Shown here piece after piece: positions 14,244 through 23,266 of a DNA stretch of 25,826 nucleotides. Within the stretch, counting starts at the first letter, position 1. Each line of letters starts with the position of its first letter. The DNA comes from an uncultured Lachnospiraceae bacterium. Lineage in GTDB: Bacteria; Bacillota; Clostridia; Lachnospirales; Lachnospiraceae. The notes below the pieces were generated by a model that was given only the letters and a program-made list of their open reading frames with translations, did not search any database and had not been told where the DNA came from. Location of the stretch: NCBI GenBank assembly GCA_934351835.1, contig CAKRJP010000026.1, forward strand, positions 1 to 25,826. The letters run 5' to 3'. A program made the translations under genes and the position numbers.

Positions 14244-16998
14244 TCTCGTCCTCCTGGTACTCATGCAGTGCCCGTCTTCCAAGTCTTACTTCTTTCAAAT
14301 GTTTCGCCAGTCCTTCATCCATATGGTCAAACAGATAATTTCTGGCATTTCCCTTCTGCTTTTCTCCGTCTTCCCTGATCTGTCGGTTGACAATTTCTAA
14401 TTCTTCCAGAAATTCTCTGGAAGAAATCAGTGTACCGCCCTGTCCTCTGGTGATCACCTGCTCCACGCCGTCCGATGTTACAACGGTGACATGATAGCGG
14501 TGTCCAATCTGGTGCACCACTTTTTCAATGTACTGGTCCGCCGTCTCTGCTTCCTTGGTAAATACCACATGGATGTTGTGATATTTATAAATCTCCATGC
14601 TATCGCCCTCGACTTTGTAAGCGTCAAATACCAGGATCAGCGCACATTTTTTATACCCCTGATAGTTGCATAAAATATCCATCAGCTTATTTCGCGCTGC
14701 TTCGATATTATCTTTTGCCAGTTCCTTCAGATCCTCCCATGCAAAAATGACGTTGTATCCATCCACCAGAAGATATTCCTGGATCGGTTCGTCCTCTTTT
14801 TTCGCCGATTGTTCTGTTCCTGCGGAAATCTTCGCTGCTTGCGTGGTCTTCCGCTCGATCTTACCGTAGGTTCTGATAAATATTTCTTCCAGTTCTTTAT
14901 CTTCCGCATAGCTTAAAGATGATGGATAGCCACCCGATCGTTTCGGTTGGTTGATTTGCTCCGCGTCTTTGTGCTTTGCAAGTTTTCTGCTGCCAAGCTG
15001 GCGTTCAATATGCATCGTATCAAAAACTTCATTCCATGGAACCGCATATCCGGCCCCATGTGCACAGAACACAGAACCCGTTGGATTTTCCAGATCTCTT
15101 TCCGGATCGTAACTGTAACTTTCCACGATCTCGTCCTGATTATGGCATGGGAAATATCCTTTCAACGTACAACTAAGGCTGCCGGTTCCTCTGGTGTAAC
15201 TCGTCACTTCCATCTGGTAGTCACGCATACACGCCACCGGTGCCTGTCCGGTGATGACTGCCCGCTCCCCTTCGGTCTCCGGCATCGTAAATTCTCCGTT
15301 CATCCGCTGAATATCGGTCATGGCCCGTCCCACACAGTCTGCCGGAATCTCCAGACGGAATGTATAGTATGGCTCTAAGAGTACATTTTCTGCCTGCATC
15401 AGTCCCTGTCTCACCGCCCGGTAAGTGGACTGTCTGAAGTCGCCGCCCTCGGTATGTTTCAAATGTGCCTTTCCTGCGATCAACGTGATCTTCACGTCCG
15501 TCAGCACGGAACCTGTCAGCACTCCCCGGTGGTCTTTTTCTGCCAGATGAGTAAGAATCAACCGCTGCCAGTTCTTATCCAGCATGTCCTCGCTACACTC
15601 ACTGCCAAGGGTAATTCCACTTCCCGGCTCGCCCGGTTCCAGTTTCAGATGTACCTCTGCGTAATGTCTGAGCGGCTCAAAATGTCCGACACCTTCCACC
15701 ACATTTCGAATTGTTTCTTTATATACAATGCTGCCTGCGCCAAATGTTACGTCCACACCAAACCGGTCTTTCATCAGACTTTTCAACACTTCTGTCTGCA
15801 CTTCTCCCATGAGCTGCACATGAATCTCTTCCAGTTCTTCGTTCCAAACCACGCGGAGCATCGGGTCTTCTTCTTCCAGTTCTCTTAAGTATCCCAACAT
15901 CTTATGTTCATCGGTGCCCTCCGGGATTTCCACCTGATAATTAATGACCGGTGCCAGAACCGGCATCTGGGACTCTGCCTCTGTACCCAGTCCTTCTCCC
16001 GGGTAAGTAGCTGTCAGCCCGGTCACTGCACAGATCATTCCCGCTTCTGCTTCCTGCACCATCTCATATTTTTCTCCGGAATAAATGCGGATCTGATTCA
16101 CCTTTTCTTCCCAGTCTGTTCCGTCCGCGGTTCGGCCGGACAATACATCTTTGACTTTTAAAATGCCTTTCGTCACTTTCAGATGTGTCAGGCGGTTTCC
16201 CTGATTATCTCTGGAAATCTTGTAAACCTTTGCGCCAAAGAACTGTCCTTTCTCCTGACTCAACTTCACAGACGGACATCTCGCATATTTCTCTATCGCA
16301 TCTAAGAGTTCCTGCACGCCCTGTACTTTTAACGCCGAACCAAAATAACATGGAAATGTCTTTCTCTCCGCAATCAGTTTTGTAATCGTCTCAGGTTTGA
16401 TCTCTGCATTTTCCAGATATTCTTCCAGAACGGACTCATCGCAGGTCGCCAGTTCTTCCAGAAATTCCTCGGTCGGTTCATCTGTTACATTTTCCGGGAA
16501 TGCAACGCACGCGCTGTCCAGATTCTTCTGGATATCTGCCAGCACTTTCGATTTATCGGTCCCATCCTGATCCATCTTATTGATAAATAAGAATACCGGA
16601 ACTTCATAATATTTCAAAAGATTCCATAATGTCCTCGTATGTCCCTGCACGCCGTCCGCACCGTTCACCACCAGCACAGCGTAGTCCAGCACCTGAAGGG
16701 TACGCTCCATCTCCGCTGCAAAATCCACATGCCCCGGCGTATCTAAAAGTGTCACATGGAGATTTCCCAGGTCAAATACTGCCTGCTTTGAAAATATGGT
16801 AATTCCCCGTTCTCTTTCAAGATCATAAGTGTCCAGATAAGCATCCTTATGGTCCACACGACCCAATTTGCGGATGCGGCCTGCCAGATACAAAATACTT
16901 TCCGACAGCGTCGTCTTTCCAGAGTCAACATGCGCCACCAGCCCAATGCTGATATGCTTTCCCGGTTCTTTATATTTATTTTCAGGTGTAACGCCCAT
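14233..16998 (-). CDS. TetM-like translational GTPase fused to a C-terminal Rae1/YacP-type NYN RNase domain
   Basis: The protein has 921 residues from the ATG at 16998 (G-run six bases upstream; the longer frame would need a TTG). Residues 1-200 are an EF-G/TetM-type GTPase: P-loop AHVDSGKTT (22-30), RGITI (64-68), DTPGHVD (86-92), NKMD (140-143), GSAL as G5. Domains II-V follow to about 690, with VLLEPYYTF...EIPA and GEFTMPE...GQAPVACMRDYQ...TRGTGSLSCTLKGY matching the Tet(M)/Tet(O) family. After a linker, residues about 738-870 are a NYN/YacP domain: LLVDGYNVIFAW, LVFDAY, FTKEAETADQYIEK, VVTSDGVEQVI, RGQGG and SSREFLEEL. B. subtilis Rae1 (YacP) cuts mRNA in the ribosomal A site. A ribosome-binding GTPase joined to such a nuclease suggests ribosome rescue or mRNA cleavage. 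A role in tetracycline resistance is possible but not shown. Confidence 0.93.
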   Translation of the reverse strand: MGVTPENKYKEPGKHISIGLVAHVDSGKTTLSESILYLAGRIRKLGRVDHKDAYLDTYDLERERGITIFSKQAVFDLGNLHVTLLDTPGHVDFAAEMERTLQVLDYAVLVVNGADGVQGHTRTLWNLLKYYEVPVFLFINKMDQDGTDKSKVLADIQKNLDSACVAFPENVTDEPTEEFLEELATCDESVLEEYLENAEIKPETITKLIAERKTFPCYFGSALKVQGVQELLDAIEKYARCPSVKLSQEKGQFFGAKVYKISRDNQGNRLTHLKVTKGILKVKDVLSGRTADGTDWEEKVNQIRIYSGEKYEMVQEAEAGMICAVTGLTATYPGEGLGTEAESQMPVLAPVINYQVEIPEGTDEHKMLGYLRELEEEDPMLRVVWNEELEEIHVQLMGEVQTEVLKSLMKDRFGVDVTFGAGSIVYKETIRNVVEGVGHFEPLRHYAEVHLKLEPGEPGSGITLGSECSEDMLDKNWQRLILTHLAEKDHRGVLTGSVLTDVKITLIAGKAHLKHTEGGDFRQSTYRAVRQGLMQAENVLLEPYYTFRLEIPADCVGRAMTDIQRMNGEFTMPETEGERAVITGQAPVACMRDYQMEVTSYTRGTGSLSCTLKGYFPCHNQDEIVESYSYDPERDLENPTGSVFCAHGAGYAVPWNEVFDTMHIERQLGSRKLAKHKDAEQINQPKRSGGYPSSLSYAEDKELEEIFIRTYGKIERKTTQAAKISAGTEQSAKKEDEPIQEYLLVDGYNVIFAWEDLKELAKDNIEAARNKLMDILCNYQGYKKCALILVFDAYKVEGDSMEIYKYHNIHVVFTKEAETADQYIEKVVHQIGHRYHVTVVTSDGVEQVITRGQGGTLISSREFLEELEIVNRQIREDGEKQKGNARNYLFDHMDEGLAKHLKEVRLGRRALHEYQEDENAK

Positions 16999-17055
16999 AA
17001 AAAACCCCCCGTTCTTGATACACAATCTACTGATTATCATATCACAGAACGAGGG
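16999..17055 (-). terminator. Terminator/attenuator hairpin touching the GTPase-nuclease start codon
   Basis: On the minus strand CCCTCGTTCT (17055-17046) pairs with AGAACGGGGG (17015-17006), ten pairs with one T-G, enclosing 30 bases. It is followed within a base by TTTTTT and then the ATG at 16998. The G-run is both the 3' arm and the only plausible ribosome binding site. It can terminate read-through from the upstream ppiC-type gene, or act as an attenuator that hides the ribosome binding site. Confidence 0.7.
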
Positions 17056-17064
17056 ATAAGTCGA
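17036..17064 (-). promoter_or_regulatory. Possible promoter of the GTPase-nuclease gene inside the hairpin loop
   Basis: TCGACT (17059-17064, 4/6 to consensus) and TATGAT (17036-17041) are 17 bp apart on the minus strand. A transcript from here would start in the hairpin loop and so lack the 5' arm, leaving the G-rich ribosome binding site free. The -35 is weak. Confidence 0.4.
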
Positions 17065-17086
17065 CAAATCAAACTTTCACTCGAGA

Positions 17087-17851
17087 TTACTTCTCTTCTT
17101 CAGCATCTTTCATCTCAAGATATGTCTCGCGAAGTTCATCTACTTTCACGCGGTAAGCAACATTCTGTTTCTTATCCAGAAGTTCTTTTTTTGCTCTTTC
17201 TTTTACATCTTCAAACTCAGGGATCACTGCATCGTTCTTCTTCTCTACTTTGATCAGGTGATATCCGAACTGTGTCTTTACAGGTCCTACAAGTTCTCCG
17301 ATCTCTGCGGCAAATGCTGCTTCTTCAAACTCAGGAACCATCTGACCTCTGCTGAATTCTCCGAGGTCTCCGCCGCGGGCATTTGACGGGCATGTTGAGA
17401 ACTGTTTTGCTGCTTCTTCAAATGTCTTTATGCCATTCTCGATCACGTTCTTAACATTCTCGCATTCCTCTTCTGTCTCTGTCAGGATATGTTTTGCGCT
17501 GACGGTTGCAGGTGTTCCGAAATGCTCTTTATTTACCATAAAATACTCTAATGCTTCATCGTCATTTACTTCTGCTTCTTTTAATGTAACTGCTACTGCA
17601 AGCTGAGACAGGATATCTTTTTTTGCACTCTCTAAAATCTGCTTGTAATCTTCAGTCTCGTCCAGATGCAGGTCTTCTCCCAGTTTAGAGAACAATCTCA
17701 TGTTGATCAACTGATCCAGATACTGCTGTCTGAGCTGCGGATTGTTCAGATATGGTTTGTGCTCCTGCGGTGCGTTGCGTAAGAGTGCATTTAACTGTGC
17801 CTCTGTAATCTCTTCTCCTGCTACTACTGCCAATACTTTATTGTCGCTCAT
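17087..17851 (-). CDS. Cytosolic parvulin-type peptidyl-prolyl cis-trans isomerase (PpiC/SurA-like)
   Basis: The protein has 254 residues. The N-terminal part (about 1-110) is a helical SurA-like chaperone region (VLAVVAGEEITEAQLNALL, RQQYLDQLINMRLF). The parvulin domain spans about 115-215: VSAKHILTETEEE, FEEAAKQFSTCPSNARGGDLGEFSRGQMVPEFEEAAF, and VGPVKTQFGYHLIKV. A helical tail rich in Lys and Glu ends the protein. There is no signal peptide or lipobox, unlike PrsA, so it should act in the cytosol on nascent or newly made proteins. The start has AAGGAG seven bases upstream. It follows mgtE by 63 bp on the same strand without an obvious terminator, so partial co-transcription is likely; a terminator-like hairpin separates it from the next gene. 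Confidence 0.95.
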   Translation of the reverse strand: MSDNKVLAVVAGEEITEAQLNALLRNAPQEHKPYLNNPQLRQQYLDQLINMRLFSKLGEDLHLDETEDYKQILESAKKDILSQLAVAVTLKEAEVNDDEALEYFMVNKEHFGTPATVSAKHILTETEEECENVKNVIENGIKTFEEAAKQFSTCPSNARGGDLGEFSRGQMVPEFEEAAFAAEIGELVGPVKTQFGYHLIKVEKKNDAVIPEFEDVKERAKKELLDKKQNVAYRVKVDELRETYLEMKDAEEEK

Positions 17852-17914
17852 AAATTTTCTCCTTAATCCTCTTTTGTTATATTTTCTAATGCTTCCGATA
17901 TAATATCTTCCACA

Positions 17915-19315
17915 TTATTGAACAAGTTTCAAAACATTGATGACCAGTACCCACACCATACTGTAGTAAATAACAACGGCTGTCAGGTCATTCACCGTTG
18001 AGATCAACGGACCGGACGCAACCGCCGGATCCACCTTGATCTTGGTAAAGAAAATCGGGACCACCGTACCGATCAGGCTCGACACCGTCATCGCTACTAA
18101 AAGTGCGATACCGACACATCCCGAAATCGCAAACGCATTTAACAGGATATGCACTTTAAACATATAAATATAAATTCCAATGGCGACAAAGGACAGTATG
18201 CCCAGTATCAGCCCATTACAAAAACCTACTTTTACTTCTTTCATGATCAGACGGAAAATTTCTTTTCCATCTAATTCTTCATCGATCAATACACGGATCG
18301 TGACAGCCAGTGACTGTGTTCCCACATTACCTGCCATACCAAGGATCATCGACTGGAAACATACAACCAATGCGATCCTCGATACAACGGATTCGAAAAT
18401 ACCTACTACAGAAGATACCCCCATCGCCAAAAACAACAGGACAACCAGCCACGGCAGACGCTTCTTGATACTGTCTGCCAGAGATTCTTCCAGATCTTCC
18501 TCTTCCGTCAAACCGGCCAACTTCGCATAGTCTTCTCCCATCTCATCATCGACTACCTCTACGATATCCTGGGATGTAATAACGCCGATGATCTCATCCT
18601 CGTTATTCAACACCGGGATGGAATCCTCCGCATAGTCTTTCAGACGTTCAATACAGTCGCTGATCTGCTCATGATCTCGCACATACGGATAAGATGTCGT
18701 GATCAGAGATTCCAGATCCACATAGGTTCTGGCAATGATCAGATCTTTCAGATCCAACGCACCGTAAAACTTCTCATTTTCATCGGTTACATATATAGTT
18801 GAAATGTTATCGTTATCTTCTGCCTGTGCGATCATGGACTTCATCGCTTCTTTGATCGTCAGATTCTTACTGATCTCGATAAAATTTGTCGTCATCTTGC
18901 TACCGATCTCGTCCTCTTCATAGGAAGTGATCAGTGCAATGTCTTCTCTACTCTCTCGATCCAACAATCGGAGAATATTCTTTCTTTCATCCTCGTCCAG
19001 CTCTTCCAGAACGTCAACCGCATCATCCGAATCCATGTTCTCAATGACTCTCGCCGCACTTTGGATATTCAACTCGCCGATATAATCATCTACATCATCA
19101 ATGTAAGTAAAAATCTCAGATACTCTCTCTGCACCCAGTACATGGTACAGTCTCTTACGTTCCTCTACCGTAAGAAGTTCTAACGCACCGGCGATATCAT
19201 TCTCATGGTAATTGTCTAATTGCTCTAATATCTCAGCATCTGAAAGATTACTCCTGAGTATCTCCGCAAGTTCCTCTTCATAATCGGGGATGATGATTTC
19301 TTCATTGTTTTCCAT
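17915..19315 (-). CDS. mgtE: Magnesium transporter MgtE
   Basis: The protein has 466 residues, normal for the family. Order: N-terminal superhelical MgtE_N domain (about 15-130, acidic, with ENMDSDDAVDVLEELDEDERKNIL), two CBS domains (about 135-260, IYVTDENEKFYGALDLKDLI and IPVLNNEDEIIGVITSQDIV), a plug helix and five membrane segments (about 290-466). The family signature GNVGTQSLAV and the DPAVASGPLISTVNDLTAVVIYY stretch with the pore Asp region are intact. MgtE is a Mg2+-gated channel of the inner membrane; Mg2+ bound between N and CBS domains closes the pore. The start has GGAGG ten bases upstream. It has its own consensus promoter and a long structured leader (see 19389-19504), so its expression is probably controlled at RNA level. 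Confidence 0.97.
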   Translation of the reverse strand: MENNEEIIIPDYEEELAEILRSNLSDAEILEQLDNYHENDIAGALELLTVEERKRLYHVLGAERVSEIFTYIDDVDDYIGELNIQSAARVIENMDSDDAVDVLEELDEDERKNILRLLDRESREDIALITSYEEDEIGSKMTTNFIEISKNLTIKEAMKSMIAQAEDNDNISTIYVTDENEKFYGALDLKDLIIARTYVDLESLITTSYPYVRDHEQISDCIERLKDYAEDSIPVLNNEDEIIGVITSQDIVEVVDDEMGEDYAKLAGLTEEEDLEESLADSIKKRLPWLVVLLFLAMGVSSVVGIFESVVSRIALVVCFQSMILGMAGNVGTQSLAVTIRVLIDEELDGKEIFRLIMKEVKVGFCNGLILGILSFVAIGIYIYMFKVHILLNAFAISGCVGIALLVAMTVSSLIGTVVPIFFTKIKVDPAVASGPLISTVNDLTAVVIYYSMVWVLVINVLKLVQ

Positions 19316-19388
19316 AACTTCTGTTCCTCCAGTCTGTATCTACTCTGTCCAGACACGATGAAACAGTCCGCAAATATCTTTATATAAG

Positions 19389-19504
19389 AAAGGCAGGTGT
19401 ACGGAATGAACACACTACCGGGTAATAATACTTACTGACTCGGCCATCGCAGTCAATACTTCGCCCTTTACTATCACCACTGTCCATTCTTTTCACCTGC
19501 CTTT
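19389..19504 (-). ncRNA. Structured 5' leader RNA of mgtE, candidate riboswitch or cis-regulatory element
   Basis: Read on the minus strand, an 11-bp perfect helix closes the element (AAAGGCAGGTG with CACCTGCCTTT). Inside is a nine-bp helix (GAATGGACA at 19489-19481 with TGTTCATTC at 19412-19404, one G-T pair). A central seven-bp hairpin follows (ATTGACT with AGTCAGT, loop GCGATGGCCG). The element starts about 20 bases after the expected transcription start and ends about 75 bases before the mgtE start codon. I do not see the GGCUCCU-type landmarks of the M-box, nor known c-di-AMP, Mn or NiCo riboswitch cores. The ligand is unknown. Confidence 0.65.
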
Positions 19505-19527
19505 TGAATTGATTTCATAATAGTTTA

Positions 19528-19556
19528 AGTATACTACATTGTTACCTTACTGTCAA
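19528..19556 (-). promoter_or_regulatory. Promoter of mgtE
   Basis: TTGACA (19551-19556) and TATACT (19528-19533) on the minus strand are exactly 17 bp apart, a near-consensus sigma-A promoter. It lies in the gap behind the pyruvate carboxylase gene and predicts an mgtE leader of about 205 bases. Confidence 0.85.
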
Positions 19557-19590
19557 AAATCAATTCCTCAGTTTACAGTTATTTAACAGT

Positions 19591-22500
19591 CTATTCTTCA
19601 GTTATATGGAAGGACATCAACAGGTCATCCTGATGTACAGAATCTCCGGCATTTACATAAATCTTATCTACCGTACCGTTGATCTTGGATACAAATGTTG
19701 TCTCCATCTTCATTGCCTCTACTATCATCAGAGGCATGTTCTTCGTTACTTTATCTCCCTCTTTTACCAATACCTTTTCAACCACTCCAGGAATAGAAGA
19801 ACCCAGATGTTTTGGATTGTTCTTATCTGCCTTTAATCTGAGGTCTGTCTTAACTTCCAGATTCTTATCCTGGATCTTCACATGACGGATAGATCCATTG
19901 ACGCGGAACATCAATGTACGCACTCCCTTTTTATCCGGATCACTGGCCTCTAAGAATTTAATCAGAAGTTCTTTTCCTTCATCGATCTTCAAACGTGTCT
20001 CTTCACCTTTTCTCAGTCCATAGAAATACACATGACTTTCCAGACCGGAAACATCGTTGTATGCCTGCTTATGTTCGCAGTAATCTTCATATACCTTCGG
20101 ATACAGTGCATAACTGATAGCTTTCTGCTCCATGACTTCTTCAGATGCACTTTCATAATGATACTGCTCGATCAGATGTTTCTTAATAGCATCGAAATCT
20201 ACCGGCGGCAATAACAGTCCCGGACGCACCGTCAACGGCTCCACATCTTTCAGCACGATCTTCTGCAAATCTTTCGGGAATCCGCCGTACGGCTGCCCCA
20301 TCATTCCCTGGAAATAAGATACTACGGAATCCGGATAAGATAAGGTTGCTCCCGTTGTCAGAATATTCTCTTTCGTCAGTCCGTTCTTGAACATGAAGAT
20401 TGCCAGATCTCCCACCGCCTTGGAAGTCGGCGTTACTTTTACAATATTTCCAAGCAGATCATTAGCATCTTTGAACAACCCCTTGATTGTCTCAAAATCT
20501 TCTGCCGATCCCATGCTGGTTACCTGCGCAAGAAGGTTTGAATACTGGCCTCCCGGAATCTCGTATTTGTAAATTTCTGCATTCGGTGCTTTCATGTCAC
20601 TTTCAAACTGTTCGTATACTTTACGGATTCTTCCATAATATCTGCTCAGTTCATCCAGTTCTTCAAATTCAAGTCCGGTATCTCTCTTTGTTCCTCGAAG
20701 TGCTTCTACAACTGCATTCATAGATGGCTGACTGGTCAGTGATGACATTGACTCAATCGCAAGGTCGACGATATCCACACCTGCCTCTGCTGCCATCAGT
20801 ACCGTGCTCACACCGGCTCCTGTCGAATCGTGTGTGTGCAGATGTAACGGTACATGCAGTTCTTTCTTCAATGTACTTACCAGTTCTTTTGCTGCCAGAG
20901 GCTTCAGAAGACCTGCCATGTCTTTGATTGCAATAGAGTGGCATCCCAATGCTTCCAACTCTAATGCATGCTGTACATAGTAATCCAAGGTATATTTTAC
21001 TTCATTTGGATTCGAAATATCACCGGTATAGCAAATCGCACCTTCGACGATCTTACCCGTCTTTAATGCCTCTTCTATCGGCATCTTCATATTCTCTACC
21101 CAGTTCAGGCTGTCAAATACTCGGAACACATCAATGCCGTGTTCTGCGGATACCTGGATAAATTTCTTAACCACATTATCCGGATAGTTGCTGTAGCCAA
21201 CCGCATTTGATGCTCGAAGAAGCATCTGGATCAGTGAGTTCGGCATACGTTTTCTTAAGATATCCAGTCTCTCCCACGGAGATTCTTTCAAGAAACGGTA
21301 AGCAGTATCATAAGTCGCACCACCCCATGCTTCTACCGAAAATGCATTCTGCATGTATGCATTGGTCGCATATGCCGCACCACAGAGATCTTTACTTCTC
21401 ATACGGGTTGCCATCAGAGACTGCTGTGCATCTCGCATGGAAGTATCTGTAACATACAGTTTATCTTCTTTCAGGATCTTCTGCATATATCCTTCCGCTC
21501 CCAGTTTCAAGAACTCGTCTCTGGCTCCGTAAACCGGTTTACTCTTATCCAGTGCCGGCAGAATCCGATCCTCATAATGTGATTTCTCACCCACATTTGA
21601 ATTGACAATACGGTCTCCGATAAATTCAATAATCTTTGTTGCTCTGTCCTGGCTCGGAGTCAGTTCAAAAAGTTTCGGTGTATCTTCGATAAATGTGGTG
21701 TGTGTCTTTCCTGCCGCAAACTTCGGATGATTCAATACGTTGATCAGGAATGGAATATTTGTCTTCACACCTCGGATACGCATCTCCTGAAGCGCACGGA
21801 TAGATTTTTTAATTGCTCCTGAAAATGTACGGTCAAAGGAAATCACTTTTACCAGCAGACTGTCATAGAATGGCAGGATCTGTGCGCCTGTATAAGCATT
21901 TCCACCATCTAAACGGATACCATTACCGGAACCGGAACGATATACTGTAATCTCACCGGTATCCGGGAGGAAATTATTGGCCGGATCTTCTGTTGTAACA
22001 CGCGTCTGGATGGAATATCCCGTGCAGGCAATATCTTCCTGAGATGCAATTCCGATTTCTTCGGAATCCAACGGATACCCTTCCGCGATCATAATCTGAG
22101 ACTGTACCAGGTCGACGCCTGTAACCATCTCACTGACAGTATGTTCCACCTGGATACGTGGATTCATCTCGATGAAGTACGGATGATTGTCTTCATCTAC
22201 CAGAAATTCCAGGGTACCTGCATTACGATATCCTACCGTGTGACACAGGCGAATCGCCGACTCAAAGATAATCTGTCTGGTCTCATCCGGAATAGAGAAC
22301 GCAGGCGCATACTCTACAACTTTCTGGTGACGTCTCTGTACAGAACAGTCTCTGTCATAGAGATGTACGACATTGCCGTAATTATCTCCTAACACCTGTA
22401 CTTCTATATGTTTTGGTCCTTTCAAATATTTCTCGATGAAAATCTTATCTTCGCCGAAAGCTTTCTTGGACTCGTTCTTCGCTTCGTTAAATTCTTTCTC

Positions 22501-23058
22501 CAGTGTCTCCGGATCAGAAACAATACGCATGCCTCGTCCGCCTCCACCGTTTGACGCTTTTAACATGACCGGATAACCGATCTCGTCCGCAATCTTCTTT
22601 GCCTCATCGGCATATTTTATAGAATAATCTACACCCGGAATAATCGGGACCCCAGCTTCGATCGCCAGTTTTTTGGAAGAGATCTTATCTCCCATGGCGT
22701 TCATGATATCACTGGATGGTCCGATAAATACGATGCCGTTCTTCTCACAGGCATCTACAAACTCCGGGTTTTCAGAGAGGAAACCATATCCTGGATGAAT
22801 CGCATCTACATGTGCTGCCAATGCGATCTTGATGATAGTGTCGATATCCAGATATGCGTCCACCGGACCAAGATCTGGATTCAGCGGATAAGATTCATCC
22901 GCTTTCAGACGGAAGAGTGCATAGCTGTCTTCCTTAGAATAAATACTTACAGTTGTAATCCCCAGCTCACTGAGTGCACGGAATACACGGATGGCAATTT
23001 CTCCACGGTTTGCCACCAAAACCTTTTTGAATGGTTTGATATGTACATCAGTCTTCAT
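19591..23058 (-). CDS. pyc: Pyruvate carboxylase
   Basis: The protein has 1155 residues, the normal single-chain length. I use the ATG at 23058 (MKTDVHIKPFKKVLVANRGE), which has AAGGAG seven bases upstream; the longer frame overlaps the promoter region. Order: biotin carboxylase (about 10-460, VANRGEIAIRVFRA, KASNGGGGRGMRIV, EMNPRIQVEHTVSEM); carboxyltransferase (about 535-830, TDTSMRDAQQSLMATRMR, ICYTGDISNP, LHLHTHDSTGAG); PYC/OADA conserved domain; C-terminal biotinyl domain with the biotin Lys at residue 1117 in VEAMKMETTF. It makes oxaloacetate from pyruvate, bicarbonate and ATP in the cytosol, feeding anabolism and succinate/aspartate synthesis in fermenting anaerobes. It stands alone, with no BirA operator that I can see. 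A biotin ligase is needed from elsewhere in the genome. Confidence 0.98.
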   Translation of the reverse strand: MKTDVHIKPFKKVLVANRGEIAIRVFRALSELGITTVSIYSKEDSYALFRLKADESYPLNPDLGPVDAYLDIDTIIKIALAAHVDAIHPGYGFLSENPEFVDACEKNGIVFIGPSSDIMNAMGDKISSKKLAIEAGVPIIPGVDYSIKYADEAKKIADEIGYPVMLKASNGGGGRGMRIVSDPETLEKEFNEAKNESKKAFGEDKIFIEKYLKGPKHIEVQVLGDNYGNVVHLYDRDCSVQRRHQKVVEYAPAFSIPDETRQIIFESAIRLCHTVGYRNAGTLEFLVDEDNHPYFIEMNPRIQVEHTVSEMVTGVDLVQSQIMIAEGYPLDSEEIGIASQEDIACTGYSIQTRVTTEDPANNFLPDTGEITVYRSGSGNGIRLDGGNAYTGAQILPFYDSLLVKVISFDRTFSGAIKKSIRALQEMRIRGVKTNIPFLINVLNHPKFAAGKTHTTFIEDTPKLFELTPSQDRATKIIEFIGDRIVNSNVGEKSHYEDRILPALDKSKPVYGARDEFLKLGAEGYMQKILKEDKLYVTDTSMRDAQQSLMATRMRSKDLCGAAYATNAYMQNAFSVEAWGGATYDTAYRFLKESPWERLDILRKRMPNSLIQMLLRASNAVGYSNYPDNVVKKFIQVSAEHGIDVFRVFDSLNWVENMKMPIEEALKTGKIVEGAICYTGDISNPNEVKYTLDYYVQHALELEALGCHSIAIKDMAGLLKPLAAKELVSTLKKELHVPLHLHTHDSTGAGVSTVLMAAEAGVDIVDLAIESMSSLTSQPSMNAVVEALRGTKRDTGLEFEELDELSRYYGRIRKVYEQFESDMKAPNAEIYKYEIPGGQYSNLLAQVTSMGSAEDFETIKGLFKDANDLLGNIVKVTPTSKAVGDLAIFMFKNGLTKENILTTGATLSYPDSVVSYFQGMMGQPYGGFPKDLQKIVLKDVEPLTVRPGLLLPPVDFDAIKKHLIEQYHYESASEEVMEQKAISYALYPKVYEDYCEHKQAYNDVSGLESHVYFYGLRKGEETRLKIDEGKELLIKFLEASDPDKKGVRTLMFRVNGSIRHVKIQDKNLEVKTDLRLKADKNNPKHLGSSIPGVVEKVLVKEGDKVTKNMPLMIVEAMKMETTFVSKINGTVDKIYVNAGDSVHQDDLLMSFHITEE

Positions 23059-23118
23059 AACAATTCTCCTTCTTCCCCCAATTTCTGCAACATTAAAATT
23101 ATTGCAGTCTACTTGAAA

Positions 23119-23148
23119 ATTGTGCATCTGAGACTTAGTATATGTCAA
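23119..23148 (-). promoter_or_regulatory. Possible promoter of the pyruvate carboxylase gene
   Basis: On the minus strand TTGACA (23143-23148) is followed after 18 bp by CACAAT (23119-23124, 4/6 to consensus). The -35 is perfect and the distance to the start codon (about 65 bp) is suitable, but the -10 is weak. Confidence 0.5.
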
Positions 23149-23266
23149 ACCATCCAAAAATGCAAGATAAATATATCAATTATTCATTTTTATTTGATTG
23201 TTAAACTTAAAACAGATTTTGCATTGATATTTTGCAAGTTCTTTACATTTAGACTTCATCCTGTTT

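Noticed and set aside
14233..16998. Tetracycline resistance gene of the tet(M)/tet(W) class
   Set aside because: The protein is a distant relative with a longer chain and a fused nuclease domain, in an operon-like chromosomal setting. Resistance cannot be claimed from the sequence.
19389..19504. M-box (ykoK) magnesium riboswitch before mgtE
   Set aside because: The expected conserved blocks are not visible in the leader; I report it only as an unassigned structured RNA.
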